Source: Microbacterium sp. MPKO10
Lineage (GTDB): Bacteria > Actinomycetota > Actinomycetes > Actinomycetales > Microbacteriaceae
Assembly (NCBI RefSeq): GCF_026107415.2
Contig: NZ_JAPCHX010000004.1
Coordinates: 186,001-250,000, forward strand
DNA length: 64,000 bases
Direction of reading: 5' to 3'
A model generated the notes under the pieces. That model had not been told where the DNA came from, made no database searches, and worked only from the letters and a program-made list of their open reading frames with translations. This document shows positions 16,764 through 25,062 of this stretch, one piece after another (within the stretch, counting starts at the first letter, position 1; each line of letters opens with the position of its first letter). The translations under genes and the position numbers were made by a program.

Positions 16764-18086
16764 ATGACTGACGCACAGGCGAACTGGAAGTTCGAGACGA
16801 TTCAGATTCACGCGGGGGCCGCTCCCGACCCCGTGACGAAGTCCCGCGCGACTCCGATCTACCAGACCACAAGCTACGTCTTCGACAACACGGAGCACGC
16901 GAAGAACCTCTTCGCCCTCGCCGAGTTCGGCAACATCTACACGCGCATCCAGAACCCGACGCAGGACGTCGTTGAGCAGCGCGTCGCAGCCCTCGAAGGC
17001 GGGACAGGGGCACTGTTGCTCGCGTCCGGCCAGGCCGCGTCAACGTTCTCGATCCTGAACATCGCCCAGGCGGGAGACCACGTCGTCTCGTCGTCATCGA
17101 TCTACGGCGGAACGTACAACCTCTTCAAGTACACGCTCGCGAAGCTCGGCATCGAGGTGACGTTCGTCGAGGATCAGGACGACCTCGACGAGTGGCGCCG
17201 GGCCATCCGCCCCAACACGAAGGCGCTCTTCGCCGAGACCGTGGGCAACCCGCGCATCAACGTTCTCGACATTTCCGGTGTCGCAGACATCGCCCACAGC
17301 AACGACGTGCCGCTGATCGTCGACAACACGATTGCCACGCCGTACCTCATCCGCCCGCTCGACCACGGTGCCGACATCGTCGTGCACTCGGCCACGAAGT
17401 TCCTCGGCGGTCACGGCACCGTCATCGGCGGCGTCATCGTCGACGGCGGAAAGTTCGAATGGTCGAAGCACGTCGACAAGTTCCCCGGCCTCACCGAGCC
17501 GGACCCGTCGTACCACGGCGCGAGCTACACGACGGTTCTGGGCGACTCGATTGCCTACATCATCAAGGCGCGCGTGCAGCTGCTGCGCGACCTCGGTTCG
17601 GCCATCGCCCCGGCGAGCGCCTGGCAGCTCATCCAGGGCATCGAGACGCTCTCGCTGCGGATCGAGCGTCACGTGCAGAACGCGCAGGAGATCGCCGAGT
17701 GGCTTGAAGAGCACCCGGACATCGCGAGCGTCAACTACTCGGGTCTGCCGTCGAGCCCCTGGTATGAGAAGGCGAACACGTACGCACCGAAGGGCGTCGG
17801 CGCAGTTCTCTCGTTCGAGCTCAAGGGCGGCGTCGACGCGGGCCGTGCCTTCGTGAACAGCCTGCAGCTGTTCTCGCACCTGGCGAACATCGGCGATGTG
17901 CGCTCGCTCGTCATCCACCCGGCATCGACGACGCACTCGCAGCTCTCCCCCGAGCAGCAGCTCACCGCGGGCGTCACTCCCGGTCTGGTGCGCCTCTCCG
18001 TCGGCCTCGAAAACCTCGACGACCTCAAGGCAGACCTGCAGCAGGCATTCGACGCTGCGCGCGAGATCTCGCAGGCGACACGTTGA
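16764..18086 (+). CDS. metY: O-acetylhomoserine aminocarboxypropyltransferase (sulfhydrylase)
   Basis: PLP enzyme that makes homocysteine from O-acetylhomoserine and sulfide (440 aa), the direct-sulfhydrylation route to methionine. The start ATG 16764 has AGAGGA 6 bases upstream; an upstream in-frame ATG at 16617 is unlikely. The opening FETIQIHAGAAPDPVTKSRATPIYQTTSY is typical (key piece: IQIHAG), YTRIQNPTQDVVEQRVAALEGG follows, and the PLP lysine lies in VVHSATKFLGGHGTVIGG. The C-terminus LVRLSVGLENLDDLKADL is standard. metX, which makes its substrate, follows on the same strand after a strong hairpin. Confidence 0.96.
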   Translation: MTDAQANWKFETIQIHAGAAPDPVTKSRATPIYQTTSYVFDNTEHAKNLFALAEFGNIYTRIQNPTQDVVEQRVAALEGGTGALLLASGQAASTFSILNIAQAGDHVVSSSSIYGGTYNLFKYTLAKLGIEVTFVEDQDDLDEWRRAIRPNTKALFAETVGNPRINVLDISGVADIAHSNDVPLIVDNTIATPYLIRPLDHGADIVVHSATKFLGGHGTVIGGVIVDGGKFEWSKHVDKFPGLTEPDPSYHGASYTTVLGDSIAYIIKARVQLLRDLGSAIAPASAWQLIQGIETLSLRIERHVQNAQEIAEWLEEHPDIASVNYSGLPSSPWYEKANTYAPKGVGAVLSFELKGGVDAGRAFVNSLQLFSHLANIGDVRSLVIHPASTTHSQLSPEQQLTAGVTPGLVRLSVGLENLDDLKADLQQAFDAAREISQATR

Positions 18087-18103
18087 CCTTCTGACGTGGT
18101 CAC

Positions 18104-18140
18104 ACGGCGGGGCGGATGCTGACAGCATCCGCCCCGCCGT
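18104..18140 (+). terminator. Strong hairpin after metY built on inverted GGATGCTG
   Basis: Perfect 17-bp stem (18104-18120 with 18124-18140) and a 3-base loop GAC. The tip reads GGATGCTGACAGCATCC, that is, the window-wide repeated octamer facing its complement. The T tract is weak (GTCGTTGTTG). It probably ends metY transcripts before metX. Confidence 0.75.
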
Positions 18141-18205
18141 CGTTGTTGACGAGTCGGTGCAAGAACCGTCGCGTAATAATGCCCGCTCATACCTCTCGTG
18201 ACCGA

Positions 18206-18211
18206 GACAAT
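18206..18211 (+). promoter_or_regulatory. -10 element of leaderless metX promoter
   Basis: GACAAT, six bases (GGCTGT), then ATG 18218. No Shine-Dalgarno precedes that ATG, and the hairpin upstream suggests metX needs its own promoter. Confidence 0.4.
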
Positions 18212-18217
18212 GGCTGT

Positions 18218-19423
18218 ATGGACTCCCAGCGACTCGACGACACCGTGCCGTGGAGCTTCATCACGGACGCAGACAGGCGCACGGTCATCGGCCGCCCACC
18301 GGCGACGGGCGCGTGGCGCGACGGCGACCCACCCGGAAGTCGCCTGTTTGCGGGCATTGGGGAGTTCACGTTCGAAGCAGGCGGACGAGTCCCGTTCGTG
18401 CGTCTCGCGTATGAGACCTGGGGAACGCTCAATGAGAACCGAGACAATGCGATCTTGATCCTCCACGCGCTCACCGGGGATTCGCATGTGCGCGGGCCAG
18501 CGGGTGCCGGTCACCCCACCGCGGGATGGTGGGAGGGCATTGTCGGCCCCGGAAAGGTGATCGATACCGATCGCTACTTCGTCGTGGCGCCGAACATGCT
18601 CGGCGGCTGCCAGGGGTCGACCGGGCCCGCCAGCTTCGCCCCGGACGGCACCGAGTGGGGATCCCGTTTCCCCTACACCACGATTCGCGATCAGGTCATC
18701 GCGCAGGCGCGCCTCGCGGATACCCTCCAGATCGACGCGTGGGCCGCCGTCGTCGGCGGCTCCATGGGCGGGATGCACGCTCTCGAGTGGGGGGCGTCGT
18801 TCCCGGAACGCGTGACACGGCTCGCCATCATCGCAGCACCGCCGGAGTCGACGGCGGATCAGATCGCTCAGAACACGGTGCAGATCGAGGCGGTCCGCAC
18901 CGACCCTCACTTCAGCGGTGGCGCCTATTATGATGCGGCCGATGGGAATGGTCCGTATCGCGGGCTCGCGTTGGCACGGCGACTCGCGATGATCAACTAC
19001 CGCAGCCCGCACGAGCTCAACGCTCGGTTCGCACGTTCCTGGCAGTCTGAAATCAGCCCACTCGGACGCGGCGGCCGTTTCGCCGTCGAGTCGTACATCG
19101 ACTTCCACGGCAACAAGTTCACGCGGCGTTTCGATGCGAACAGCTACACCGTGCTCGTCGAGGCGATGAACTCGCACGATGTCGGCCGGGGGCGCGGTGG
19201 TGTCCAAGCAGCCTGCGCCCGCATCACGATGCCGACGCTCGTGCTCGGCATCGACAGCGACCGTCTGTTCCCCGTCGATGGCCAGGAGCTGATCGCCGCG
19301 CTGGCGCCCGGAAACATCGATGGCGACAGCCCGGCGGTCATTACCTCCGATTTCGGGCATGATGCGTTCCTCATCGAGAACGACCTCGTCTCGAGTCACG
19401 TGGCACGTCTCCTCAGCGTCTGA
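18218..19423 (+). CDS. metX: Homoserine O-acetyltransferase
   Basis: Alpha/beta-hydrolase-fold enzyme that acetylates homoserine with acetyl-CoA, feeding MetY (401 aa). The nucleophile elbow is GGSMGGMHALEWG, the Asp of the triad is in LVLGIDSDRLFP, and the His is in TSDFGHDAFLIE. Substrate loop NMLGGCQGSTGPAS is diagnostic. I chose ATG 18218 (MDSQRLDDTVPW); the frame is open to 18116 but upstream starts would overlap the terminator region. Regulation may be through a leaderless promoter just upstream. Confidence 0.96.
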   Translation: MDSQRLDDTVPWSFITDADRRTVIGRPPATGAWRDGDPPGSRLFAGIGEFTFEAGGRVPFVRLAYETWGTLNENRDNAILILHALTGDSHVRGPAGAGHPTAGWWEGIVGPGKVIDTDRYFVVAPNMLGGCQGSTGPASFAPDGTEWGSRFPYTTIRDQVIAQARLADTLQIDAWAAVVGGSMGGMHALEWGASFPERVTRLAIIAAPPESTADQIAQNTVQIEAVRTDPHFSGGAYYDAADGNGPYRGLALARRLAMINYRSPHELNARFARSWQSEISPLGRGGRFAVESYIDFHGNKFTRRFDANSYTVLVEAMNSHDVGRGRGGVQAACARITMPTLVLGIDSDRLFPVDGQELIAALAPGNIDGDSPAVITSDFGHDAFLIENDLVSSHVARLLSV

Positions 19424-19480
19424 CCAGGGAACCCATAAACTGAAGTCGCACTCGCGACGAGAGGCGAAGGGGTGAGGCGC

Positions 19481-20716
19481 ATGGCCGTATGGCGTGAGAT
19501 CGCCCCCTCGTCGCCGGGGAACCAGCAGCGCGAGTCGCTCGAGTATTTCGACACGCAACATGCCACGCTTGTCTCGACAACCGCGCTCGCGTTCAGTCTC
19601 ATCGGTACGGCGATGTCGCTTTTCGCGATGCTGGTCCCCGGAACGATCGCCTCCGCGTGGGTTCCGATTGCCGTTGTCGCCCACCTGGGCCTCGCAGCGG
19701 CAGCGCTCTGGACGTGGCGTCGTCGTTCGGTGCTCACCCGCGGCTGCCTCGTCGGCGTCGGCGTCATGGTGCTGCTGATCATCACGGCTGCCGTCCCGCC
19801 ACAGGGAATCAACTTCACGACGGGTGCCGCCCTCTGCGTCGTCGCAGGATGGAGCATCGGGTCACTCGCCGTTTCCTTCACCGCCAGCCGCGGGGGTGTA
19901 CTCGCGATCGGCGCCGTCTTCATCACAACAGAGGCGATCTGTTATCTGCTTGCCGCCTCCATCGGACTCCCCGCGGGCAACGTCGCTGGACTCTTCGGGC
20001 TTGTCACCGTGCTCTGGCTGCTGTGTTTCGTCTTCGGCGTGTGGCTCGTCAGCAGCCGCGCTCGCGTGATCAGGCGCATCATGAGCATCGGGCGCGCACA
20101 CAACATTGAACGCCGGGCAAGCGAGACAGAGGCCGCGCGCCTTCGAGATGCGCGGCTGCTCCACGATACGGCGCTCGCCACACTGTCGCTCCTCGCGCAT
20201 TCCGGAGTGGGCGTGGATGCGGAGACGCTGCGGGCCCAGGCGGCAAGCGACAAAGAGCTGTTGGCGCGTCTGCGCCGGGGCGAGAGTCCCTCCCCTCGAG
20301 CATCCGGTCAGTACACGCTGACGAATACGGCCGAACTTCAGCTGGGAGAAACCCTCGAATCAGTGAAGAGTCGATTCAACGGCACCGAACTCTCAGTCAT
20401 CTGGCACGGATCGGGGCAGCTGGGGCTTGAGCATACGAAGCTCGATGCTTTTATGCATGCCCTGACCGAGTGCATCGAGAACGTTCGTCGTCACGCACAC
20501 GTACCCGACGCGCACGTGACGCTCAGCGACGACGGTGTCGTCGTTCGCGGTGTCGTCACCGATGCCGGTACCGGTTTTGACCCGACGCAGATTCCCGACC
20601 AGCACATGGGATTCCGCCAGTCCGTCGTCGCGCGTATCGAGGAGATCGGCGGCACAGTTCGTGTCTTCTCCTCCCCCGGCGCGGGAACAACGGTCGTGCT
20701 GGAGGTGACAAAGTGA
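19481..20716 (+). CDS. Membrane sensor histidine kinase (NarX/DesK-like)
   Basis: A 411-aa kinase with four to six N-terminal membrane segments up to about residue 195, a linker ending in ARLRDARLLHDTALATLSLL with the likely phosphoacceptor His, and a C-terminal HATPase domain. The ATPase N-box ALTECIENVRRHA, G1 box DAGTGFDP and the final segment SPGAGTTVVLEV are intact. I chose ATG 19481 because AAGGGG lies 8 bases upstream; GTG 19472 is the alternative. It overlaps the following kinase-like gene and is encoded with a LuxR-type regulator, so the three probably form one signalling unit. The stimulus is unknown. Confidence 0.85.
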   Translation: MAVWREIAPSSPGNQQRESLEYFDTQHATLVSTTALAFSLIGTAMSLFAMLVPGTIASAWVPIAVVAHLGLAAAALWTWRRRSVLTRGCLVGVGVMVLLIITAAVPPQGINFTTGAALCVVAGWSIGSLAVSFTASRGGVLAIGAVFITTEAICYLLAASIGLPAGNVAGLFGLVTVLWLLCFVFGVWLVSSRARVIRRIMSIGRAHNIERRASETEAARLRDARLLHDTALATLSLLAHSGVGVDAETLRAQAASDKELLARLRRGESPSPRASGQYTLTNTAELQLGETLESVKSRFNGTELSVIWHGSGQLGLEHTKLDAFMHALTECIENVRRHAHVPDAHVTLSDDGVVVRGVVTDAGTGFDPTQIPDQHMGFRQSVVARIEEIGGTVRVFSSPGAGTTVVLEVTK

Positions 20717-21903
20717 CGCTCCCCGAGCCCAGCGGCTCAGATCGCGCACGCCTCGCCGGACTGCGCGCCACGTCACAGGCCGCCCTCGGCACGGCACGGC
20801 TCGGAGTCGGTCCGGGGTTCGCCGGTGCCGTCATCGTGGTCTACTCGTTTGTTCGATTCATCAGCAACGCGGTCGCCTACCCGAACCTCGCTGTGAACAT
20901 CGCCGTCTGGGGCATATTCGCCGCCACGCTCGCTGCAGCGATCTGGCATGTTCGGCGCACCGGATATCACCTCACCGCCCGCGCATTCTGGATCATCTCC
21001 CTTCCGCTGGCAGTCGTTGCCATCGTCAACGTCTCAGCCGTCTGGGGCGAGACGGAGTCCGGTATATTTCCCACCGCCGCGTGCGCGATCGGCGGAGCAC
21101 TCATCGGGGCCCTGTCGCTGCGACCGATTCGAGAAGTCGTGATCTGCACGGCGGTGCTCGCCGTCATACTCATCACGGCAATCGTCTCCAGCGACCACGA
21201 TCGCGCCGTCTCGCTCGGTGCCGAGCTGGTGATGTTTGCTGTCGCGATCGTTCCCCCGCTCGTCGGCTGTCTCGCAATGAACATGTACCGGTCAATCAGC
21301 CGCAAGGCGCTCGACCGGGTCATGATCCAGAGCACGGTTACGGCTCCGGCGTTCGGCCCCGAGCTGATGGTCTCAGAGCGTCTTGCCTCCGTCGATCATG
21401 AAATCGAGGTGATCTTCGACAAGGTCTCATCGGGCGAACTCGAGCTTCCGTTGTCGAGCGACGTCGCCGAGCACGCCGCCGACTTGGCCACGGAGCTGCG
21501 CACCTACTTAGTGTCCGGCAGGCAGAACACTTGGCTGCAGCACGCTGTCATGGAATCCGGCGTCCTGCGCGGCACGCTCGAACTCACCGATCCGAACGCG
21601 ACAGCCGCTCTGCTTCCTGCCGCTCAGCGCGAAGGGCTGCTCTCGTCGCTGTGGCTTCTCGCGCTCTCGTCTGAGGGCCCGGCGCTTCGAACGCGGGTCA
21701 CGATCGGTGACATCTACACTGTTCAACGCGAGACGGGGCCGGAGAACCGGTGTCATATTGAGATCATCGTCGATGATCTCAAACGCAGTCGTGTCGAGCC
21801 TGCCGCGTGGGCCGCCCTGCGGAGTGTCGGTGCCGTGGTCGATACTCAGACTCCACGGGGGATGCGTTTTGCCCTCGAATGTTCAACCAGCGCCGCACAG
21901 TGA
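20713..21903 (+). CDS. Membrane protein resembling a degenerate sensor kinase
   Basis: A 396-aa protein starting with GTG 20713, overlapping the kinase stop (GTGA). It has about six hydrophobic segments in residues 25-195, like the kinase before it, then a soluble region. In the soluble region I do not find a phosphoacceptor His motif, an N-box Asn or a G1 DxGxG box, yet the order RVTIGDIYTVQ, CHIEIIVDDLK, SVGAVVDTQTPRGMRFALE resembles the strands of a HATPase domain. I infer a pseudokinase partner or sensor subunit; it could instead be an unrelated membrane protein. Confidence 0.6.
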   Translation: MTLPEPSGSDRARLAGLRATSQAALGTARLGVGPGFAGAVIVVYSFVRFISNAVAYPNLAVNIAVWGIFAATLAAAIWHVRRTGYHLTARAFWIISLPLAVVAIVNVSAVWGETESGIFPTAACAIGGALIGALSLRPIREVVICTAVLAVILITAIVSSDHDRAVSLGAELVMFAVAIVPPLVGCLAMNMYRSISRKALDRVMIQSTVTAPAFGPELMVSERLASVDHEIEVIFDKVSSGELELPLSSDVAEHAADLATELRTYLVSGRQNTWLQHAVMESGVLRGTLELTDPNATAALLPAAQREGLLSSLWLLALSSEGPALRTRVTIGDIYTVQRETGPENRCHIEIIVDDLKRSRVEPAAWAALRSVGAVVDTQTPRGMRFALECSTSAAQ

Positions 21904-21942
21904 CTGTGGGCCGATAGACTGCGAGAGCAGAGAGGACACGTC

Positions 21943-22584
21943 ATGACCCCCATCAAGATTCGCGTGGCGATCGTCGACGATCACCGCATGATTCTGAGTG
22001 CTTTCACACAGTGGATCACGGACAGTGCCGATGATATCGAGGTCATCACCGCAGTTCCCACCTGGCCTGAATTGCTCACGCACCCTCAGTTTCCCGTCGA
22101 TGTCGTGCTTCTCGACCTCGATCTCAAAGACAACATCCCAGTGTCGCTCAAGCTCTCGACGCTCAAGACTACGGGTTCTCAAACCGTTGTCATGAGCGCC
22201 TACTCTGATCCAGGTGTTGTGCGCGAGGCGCTTGCTGCGGGCGCAGTCGGCTACCTGGTCAAGAGCGAGCCTGCTTCGGCGATGGTTGAGGCGATTCGTT
22301 GCGCCCAACGCGGCGAATCGTATATCTCGGCAGAGTTGGATGCCGCGCTCGGGCGTTCTCCCTCGGCATCACCTCGTCTCAGCGCACAGGAGCGCCGCGT
22401 GATGGCGCTTTACGCCGCCGGAGACCCGGTGAAGTCGGTGGCGTACGAGCTCAGCATCTCAGAAGAGACCGCGAAGTCGTACCTCAAGCGCATCCGCGAG
22501 AAATATCGCAGCAAGGGAATCGACGTCGGAACGAAGGTGGCCCTACGCAAGCGGGCAATTATCGACGGGATCATCGTCAACTGA
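21943..22584 (+). CDS. LuxR/NarL-family response regulator
   Basis: A 213-aa two-component regulator. The receiver domain has the acidic pair in VAIVDDHRM, the phosphoacceptor Asp in VVLLDLDLKDN, the Thr/Ser switch in VVMSAYS and the Lys in GYLVKSEP. The C-terminal HTH, LSAQERRVMALYAAGDPVKSVAYELSISEETAKSYLKRIREKY in outline, is a variant of the LuxR domain with TAKSYL in place of the usual TVKxH. ATG 21943 has GAGAGGA upstream. It lies 39 bp after the kinase-like gene and is its likely output partner. Confidence 0.88.
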   Translation: MTPIKIRVAIVDDHRMILSAFTQWITDSADDIEVITAVPTWPELLTHPQFPVDVVLLDLDLKDNIPVSLKLSTLKTTGSQTVVMSAYSDPGVVREALAAGAVGYLVKSEPASAMVEAIRCAQRGESYISAELDAALGRSPSASPRLSAQERRVMALYAAGDPVKSVAYELSISEETAKSYLKRIREKYRSKGIDVGTKVALRKRAIIDGIIVN

Positions 22585-22643
22585 TCTGTCCGCCATCGCC
22601 AAGCATCTCTGATTCTCGCATGGCACCCCGTCGCCACAAGACA

Positions 22644-22952
22644 CTATGAGGCGTCGTCGATCGCCGTCTCAAGACGCTCGACCTTACCGGTGAGCTCTCC
22701 GCTGTAGCCCGGGCGAATGTCTGCCTTGAGTACGAGTGACAGGCGTGAGCCAAACGGCGCTACTGCCTCCGTGGCGCGGCGAACAACGTCGAAGACCTCG
22801 TCCCACTCCCCTTCGATCGTCGTGAACATTGCGTCTGTGTTGTTCGGCAGACCGGACTCGCGCACGATCGTGACGGCGGCGGCGACGGCGTCGTGAACTG
22901 ACGCGTCCTCGCGACCGGTTCCGCTGGGTGCGACGGAAAAAGCGACAAGCAT
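22644..22952 (-). CDS. Thiamine-binding (MTH1187/YkoF-like) protein
   Basis: A 102-aa ferredoxin-like-fold protein of the DUF77/MTH1187 family; members bind thiamine or related pyrimidines. Features are MLVAFSVAPSGTG at the start, VRESGLPNNTDAMFTTIEGEWDEVF in the middle and LVLKADIRPG near the end. A strong GGGGGAGG precedes ATG 22952. It follows the GT87 gene by 35 bp on the same strand. No TPP riboswitch was seen upstream, so a thiamine role rests on family membership only. Confidence 0.82.
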   Translation of the reverse strand: MLVAFSVAPSGTGREDASVHDAVAAAVTIVRESGLPNNTDAMFTTIEGEWDEVFDVVRRATEAVAPFGSRLSLVLKADIRPGYSGELTGKVERLETAIDDAS

Positions 22953-22987
22953 GTGATTACCTCCCCCGTCAGTGTCTCACCGATTGC

Positions 22988-24199
22988 TCAGGCAGAAAAT
23001 GCCGAGGCGTTCTCGTGCCGCAGCGCCGCGGATCCTGCCTGCCACGTTCTCGTCACCGCCCAGCCCAACACGATCACTGTTCCGATATTGCGCGCTGTCA
23101 GCACGATGACCATCGGCAGCCAGGTTTCGAGAAGCAGCGAGTACAGGTACGGATACACGATCTGCGTCAACGCGCAGAGCGCAAGAACGACGATGGCCGG
23201 CGGGGCGAAATCACCGCCTTGAATCAGGATCCCTGCGATCACGGGCACGACTAGCCACACCATGAACTGCGGGGAGCCGACTTTGTTGAAGACAATCAGC
23301 GTCGAGACGAGCGCGAGCATAAGAGGAGGAAGAACGGATGCCGTCGCGGCGCCGGCGCGGACGGCGCGCACACCGATCAGAACGACTGCGGCAACGCCGA
23401 TGATCAGAAGCGGCGTCGCGATGGCAATCGCGGTGTCGATATTGGTGCCCGTCACCTGGAACGTGAGAATATCGCGGTCGTAGTAGACGAAGGATCCGGG
23501 AACGCCAAGCGCTGCCTGCCACAGGTAAGGGGCGGCGATCGGCGCTTCAATCTGAAGGCCTCTGCCGGTCTGCTCTGTGAGAAAGCCGGCAACGTGCCAT
23601 CCGGAGCCGAGCGCGAGAGAACCGCCGACGACGGCGATGGTCACAGTCACACCCGCCATCACGACGCGCCATCGTGTGCGCAGTACGATCACGAGCGCGG
23701 CGATGAGAGCAGCAGGCCAGATCTTCATCCAGGTCGCGATGGCGAGGACCGCTCCGGCAATCGCGGGCCTGTGCAGCGCCAGCAACATCGCGAGAATCGC
23801 GAGAGGTACCGTGATCGCATCCACACGTGCGAGAGAGATCGGCCCGAGACAGACAAGCGCCCCGATCCACCACCATCCCGCCGTCTGGCGTTTCCTGCCC
23901 CCGCGGATCAACACAGCGAAGGCGATGACGTCGAGGATGCTGACGATGACGAGCCAGGCGAGACCGAAGTGCTCAAACCCGGCGACAGACGCGGCGAGCA
24001 TGGGTACGATCGCCAGAATCGGATACACCCAGTCTTGATCGATTCCGACGATGAACTGCTCGTTCAGCGCCTGCCCAACCCACGGCTTGTACACGAGGGT
24101 GACGTCACCGAGCGGAAGTCCCGGGGCGTTGAGGCAGAGCCAGATCAGCCAGCCATGGGCGGCGAGGAACGCCAGCCACAGCATCGTCCGGTTTCTCAC
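22988..24199 (-). CDS. GT87-family (DUF2029) integral membrane mannosyltransferase
   Basis: A 403-aa polytopic protein with about ten to twelve membrane segments. It resembles GT87 polyprenyl-phosphate-mannose-dependent mannosyltransferases of actinobacteria (PimE relatives) that build cell-envelope mannolipids. Supporting pieces are VYKPWVGQALNEQF with acidic/aromatic residues in the first outer loop, MKIWPAALIAALVI (the conserved KIWP-type motif), and FNKVGSPQFMVWLV near residue 310, where N/K-x-x-S-P-Q is a family hallmark. Its ATG overlaps the stop of nnrD by 4 bp. Confidence 0.82.
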   Translation of the reverse strand: MRNRTMLWLAFLAAHGWLIWLCLNAPGLPLGDVTLVYKPWVGQALNEQFIVGIDQDWVYPILAIVPMLAASVAGFEHFGLAWLVIVSILDVIAFAVLIRGGRKRQTAGWWWIGALVCLGPISLARVDAITVPLAILAMLLALHRPAIAGAVLAIATWMKIWPAALIAALVIVLRTRWRVVMAGVTVTIAVVGGSLALGSGWHVAGFLTEQTGRGLQIEAPIAAPYLWQAALGVPGSFVYYDRDILTFQVTGTNIDTAIAIATPLLIIGVAAVVLIGVRAVRAGAATASVLPPLMLALVSTLIVFNKVGSPQFMVWLVVPVIAGILIQGGDFAPPAIVVLALCALTQIVYPYLYSLLLETWLPMVIVLTARNIGTVIVLGWAVTRTWQAGSAALRHENASAFSA

Positions 24200-25038
24200 C
24201 CGTTCATCATATGAGCCGATTCGAGCACGGAACGCACCGCTGCGGGCAGAGCCTCAGCGACATCGAGCGCCGCGATCGGTCCGCCCTGCGAAGCGATGCG
24301 TGCTGCACGATCGTGAAGGAGCGCTGCCGTCGCCGCCGACGCCAGTCCCCGATCATCGCTGTCATCCGCGGTCGCGAGAAGCGCCCCGAGGATCCCTCCC
24401 AGCACATCGCCCGACCCAGCGGTCGCCAGCCACGGTGTCGCCTCGGGAACGCGCACACGGGTGCCGTCCGCCGACACGATGTGTGTCGTGTTGCCCTTCA
24501 GCAGCACGGTCACGCCGAGCTCGTCAGCGGCTGCGACCGCCCACGTCTGCGGTTCACGGCGCACGTCCTCGACGGAGACATCGCGGCCAAAGACGCTGAG
24601 CAGCCGTGACAGCTCGCCGGCGTGCGGCGTGATGACGAGGCTCGATCTGTCGCGAGCCGACCGCAGATCGGGAAGCGCTCCAGCGTCGAGCACGGCGGGC
24701 AGCCCGGAGTCGAGAGCATCCGTGATGAGTGCTGCCGCGTCGGCGCGCGCCTCGTCATCCACACCGGAGCCGATCAACCAGGCCTGAACACGGCCGGCCG
24801 CGGTCACGACCTCTGGACGGCGTCGGAGCACCTCGGTCGAGGCCGCGCGCTCTCCGAGATAGCGCACCATACCCACCCCCGTGCGCATCGCGGCCTCGAC
24901 GCCCAGAACCGCGGCACCGGGGAAGGTCGCCGATCCCGTCACCACCCCAAGGACTCCCCGTGAGTACTTGTCATCGTCGCGTGACGGAATGCGGATCCGC
25001 GCTGCCGCGTCAGCGTCCGTCCATGTTGTCCACGTCAT
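24196..25038 (-). CDS. nnrD: ADP-dependent (S)-NAD(P)H-hydrate dehydratase
   Basis: Repairs hydrated NAD(P)H using ADP (280 aa, C-terminal YjeF/CARKD domain only, without the epimerase half). The ribokinase-like fold shows KYSRGVLGVVTGS and PGAAVLGVEAAMRTGVGMVRYL near the start, TPHAGELSRLL in the middle, LLKGNTTHIV, and the catalytic motif TAGSGDVLGGILGALLA (Asp acts as base). Start ATG 25038 has GGGGATG just upstream; the much longer open frame upstream runs antisense to the neighbouring gene. It is divergent, with 24 bp between start codons, from the flavin oxidoreductase. Confidence 0.94.
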   Translation of the reverse strand: MTWTTWTDADAAARIRIPSRDDDKYSRGVLGVVTGSATFPGAAVLGVEAAMRTGVGMVRYLGERAASTEVLRRRPEVVTAAGRVQAWLIGSGVDDEARADAAALITDALDSGLPAVLDAGALPDLRSARDRSSLVITPHAGELSRLLSVFGRDVSVEDVRREPQTWAVAAADELGVTVLLKGNTTHIVSADGTRVRVPEATPWLATAGSGDVLGGILGALLATADDSDDRGLASAATAALLHDRAARIASQGGPIAALDVAEALPAAVRSVLESAHMMNG

Positions 25039-25050
25039 ACATCCCCACGA

Positions 25051-25056
25051 TAGATT
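25051..25056 (+). promoter_or_regulatory. -10 element of leaderless flavin-oxidoreductase promoter
   Basis: TAGATT, six bases (GATTGC), then GTG 25063. Textbook spacing for a leaderless transcript; it sits in the 24-bp gap to the divergent nnrD. Confidence 0.6.
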
Positions 25057-25062
25057 GATTGC

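Noticed and set aside
17735-19684. A 649-codon open frame antisense to metY, the terminator and metX
   Set aside because: It runs through a strong terminator hairpin and two well-defined enzymes, and encodes low-complexity Arg-rich sequence.
22953-22987. Possible TPP riboswitch before the thiamine-binding gene
   Set aside because: Only 35 bp separate it from the upstream gene and no CTGAGA-type motif is present.
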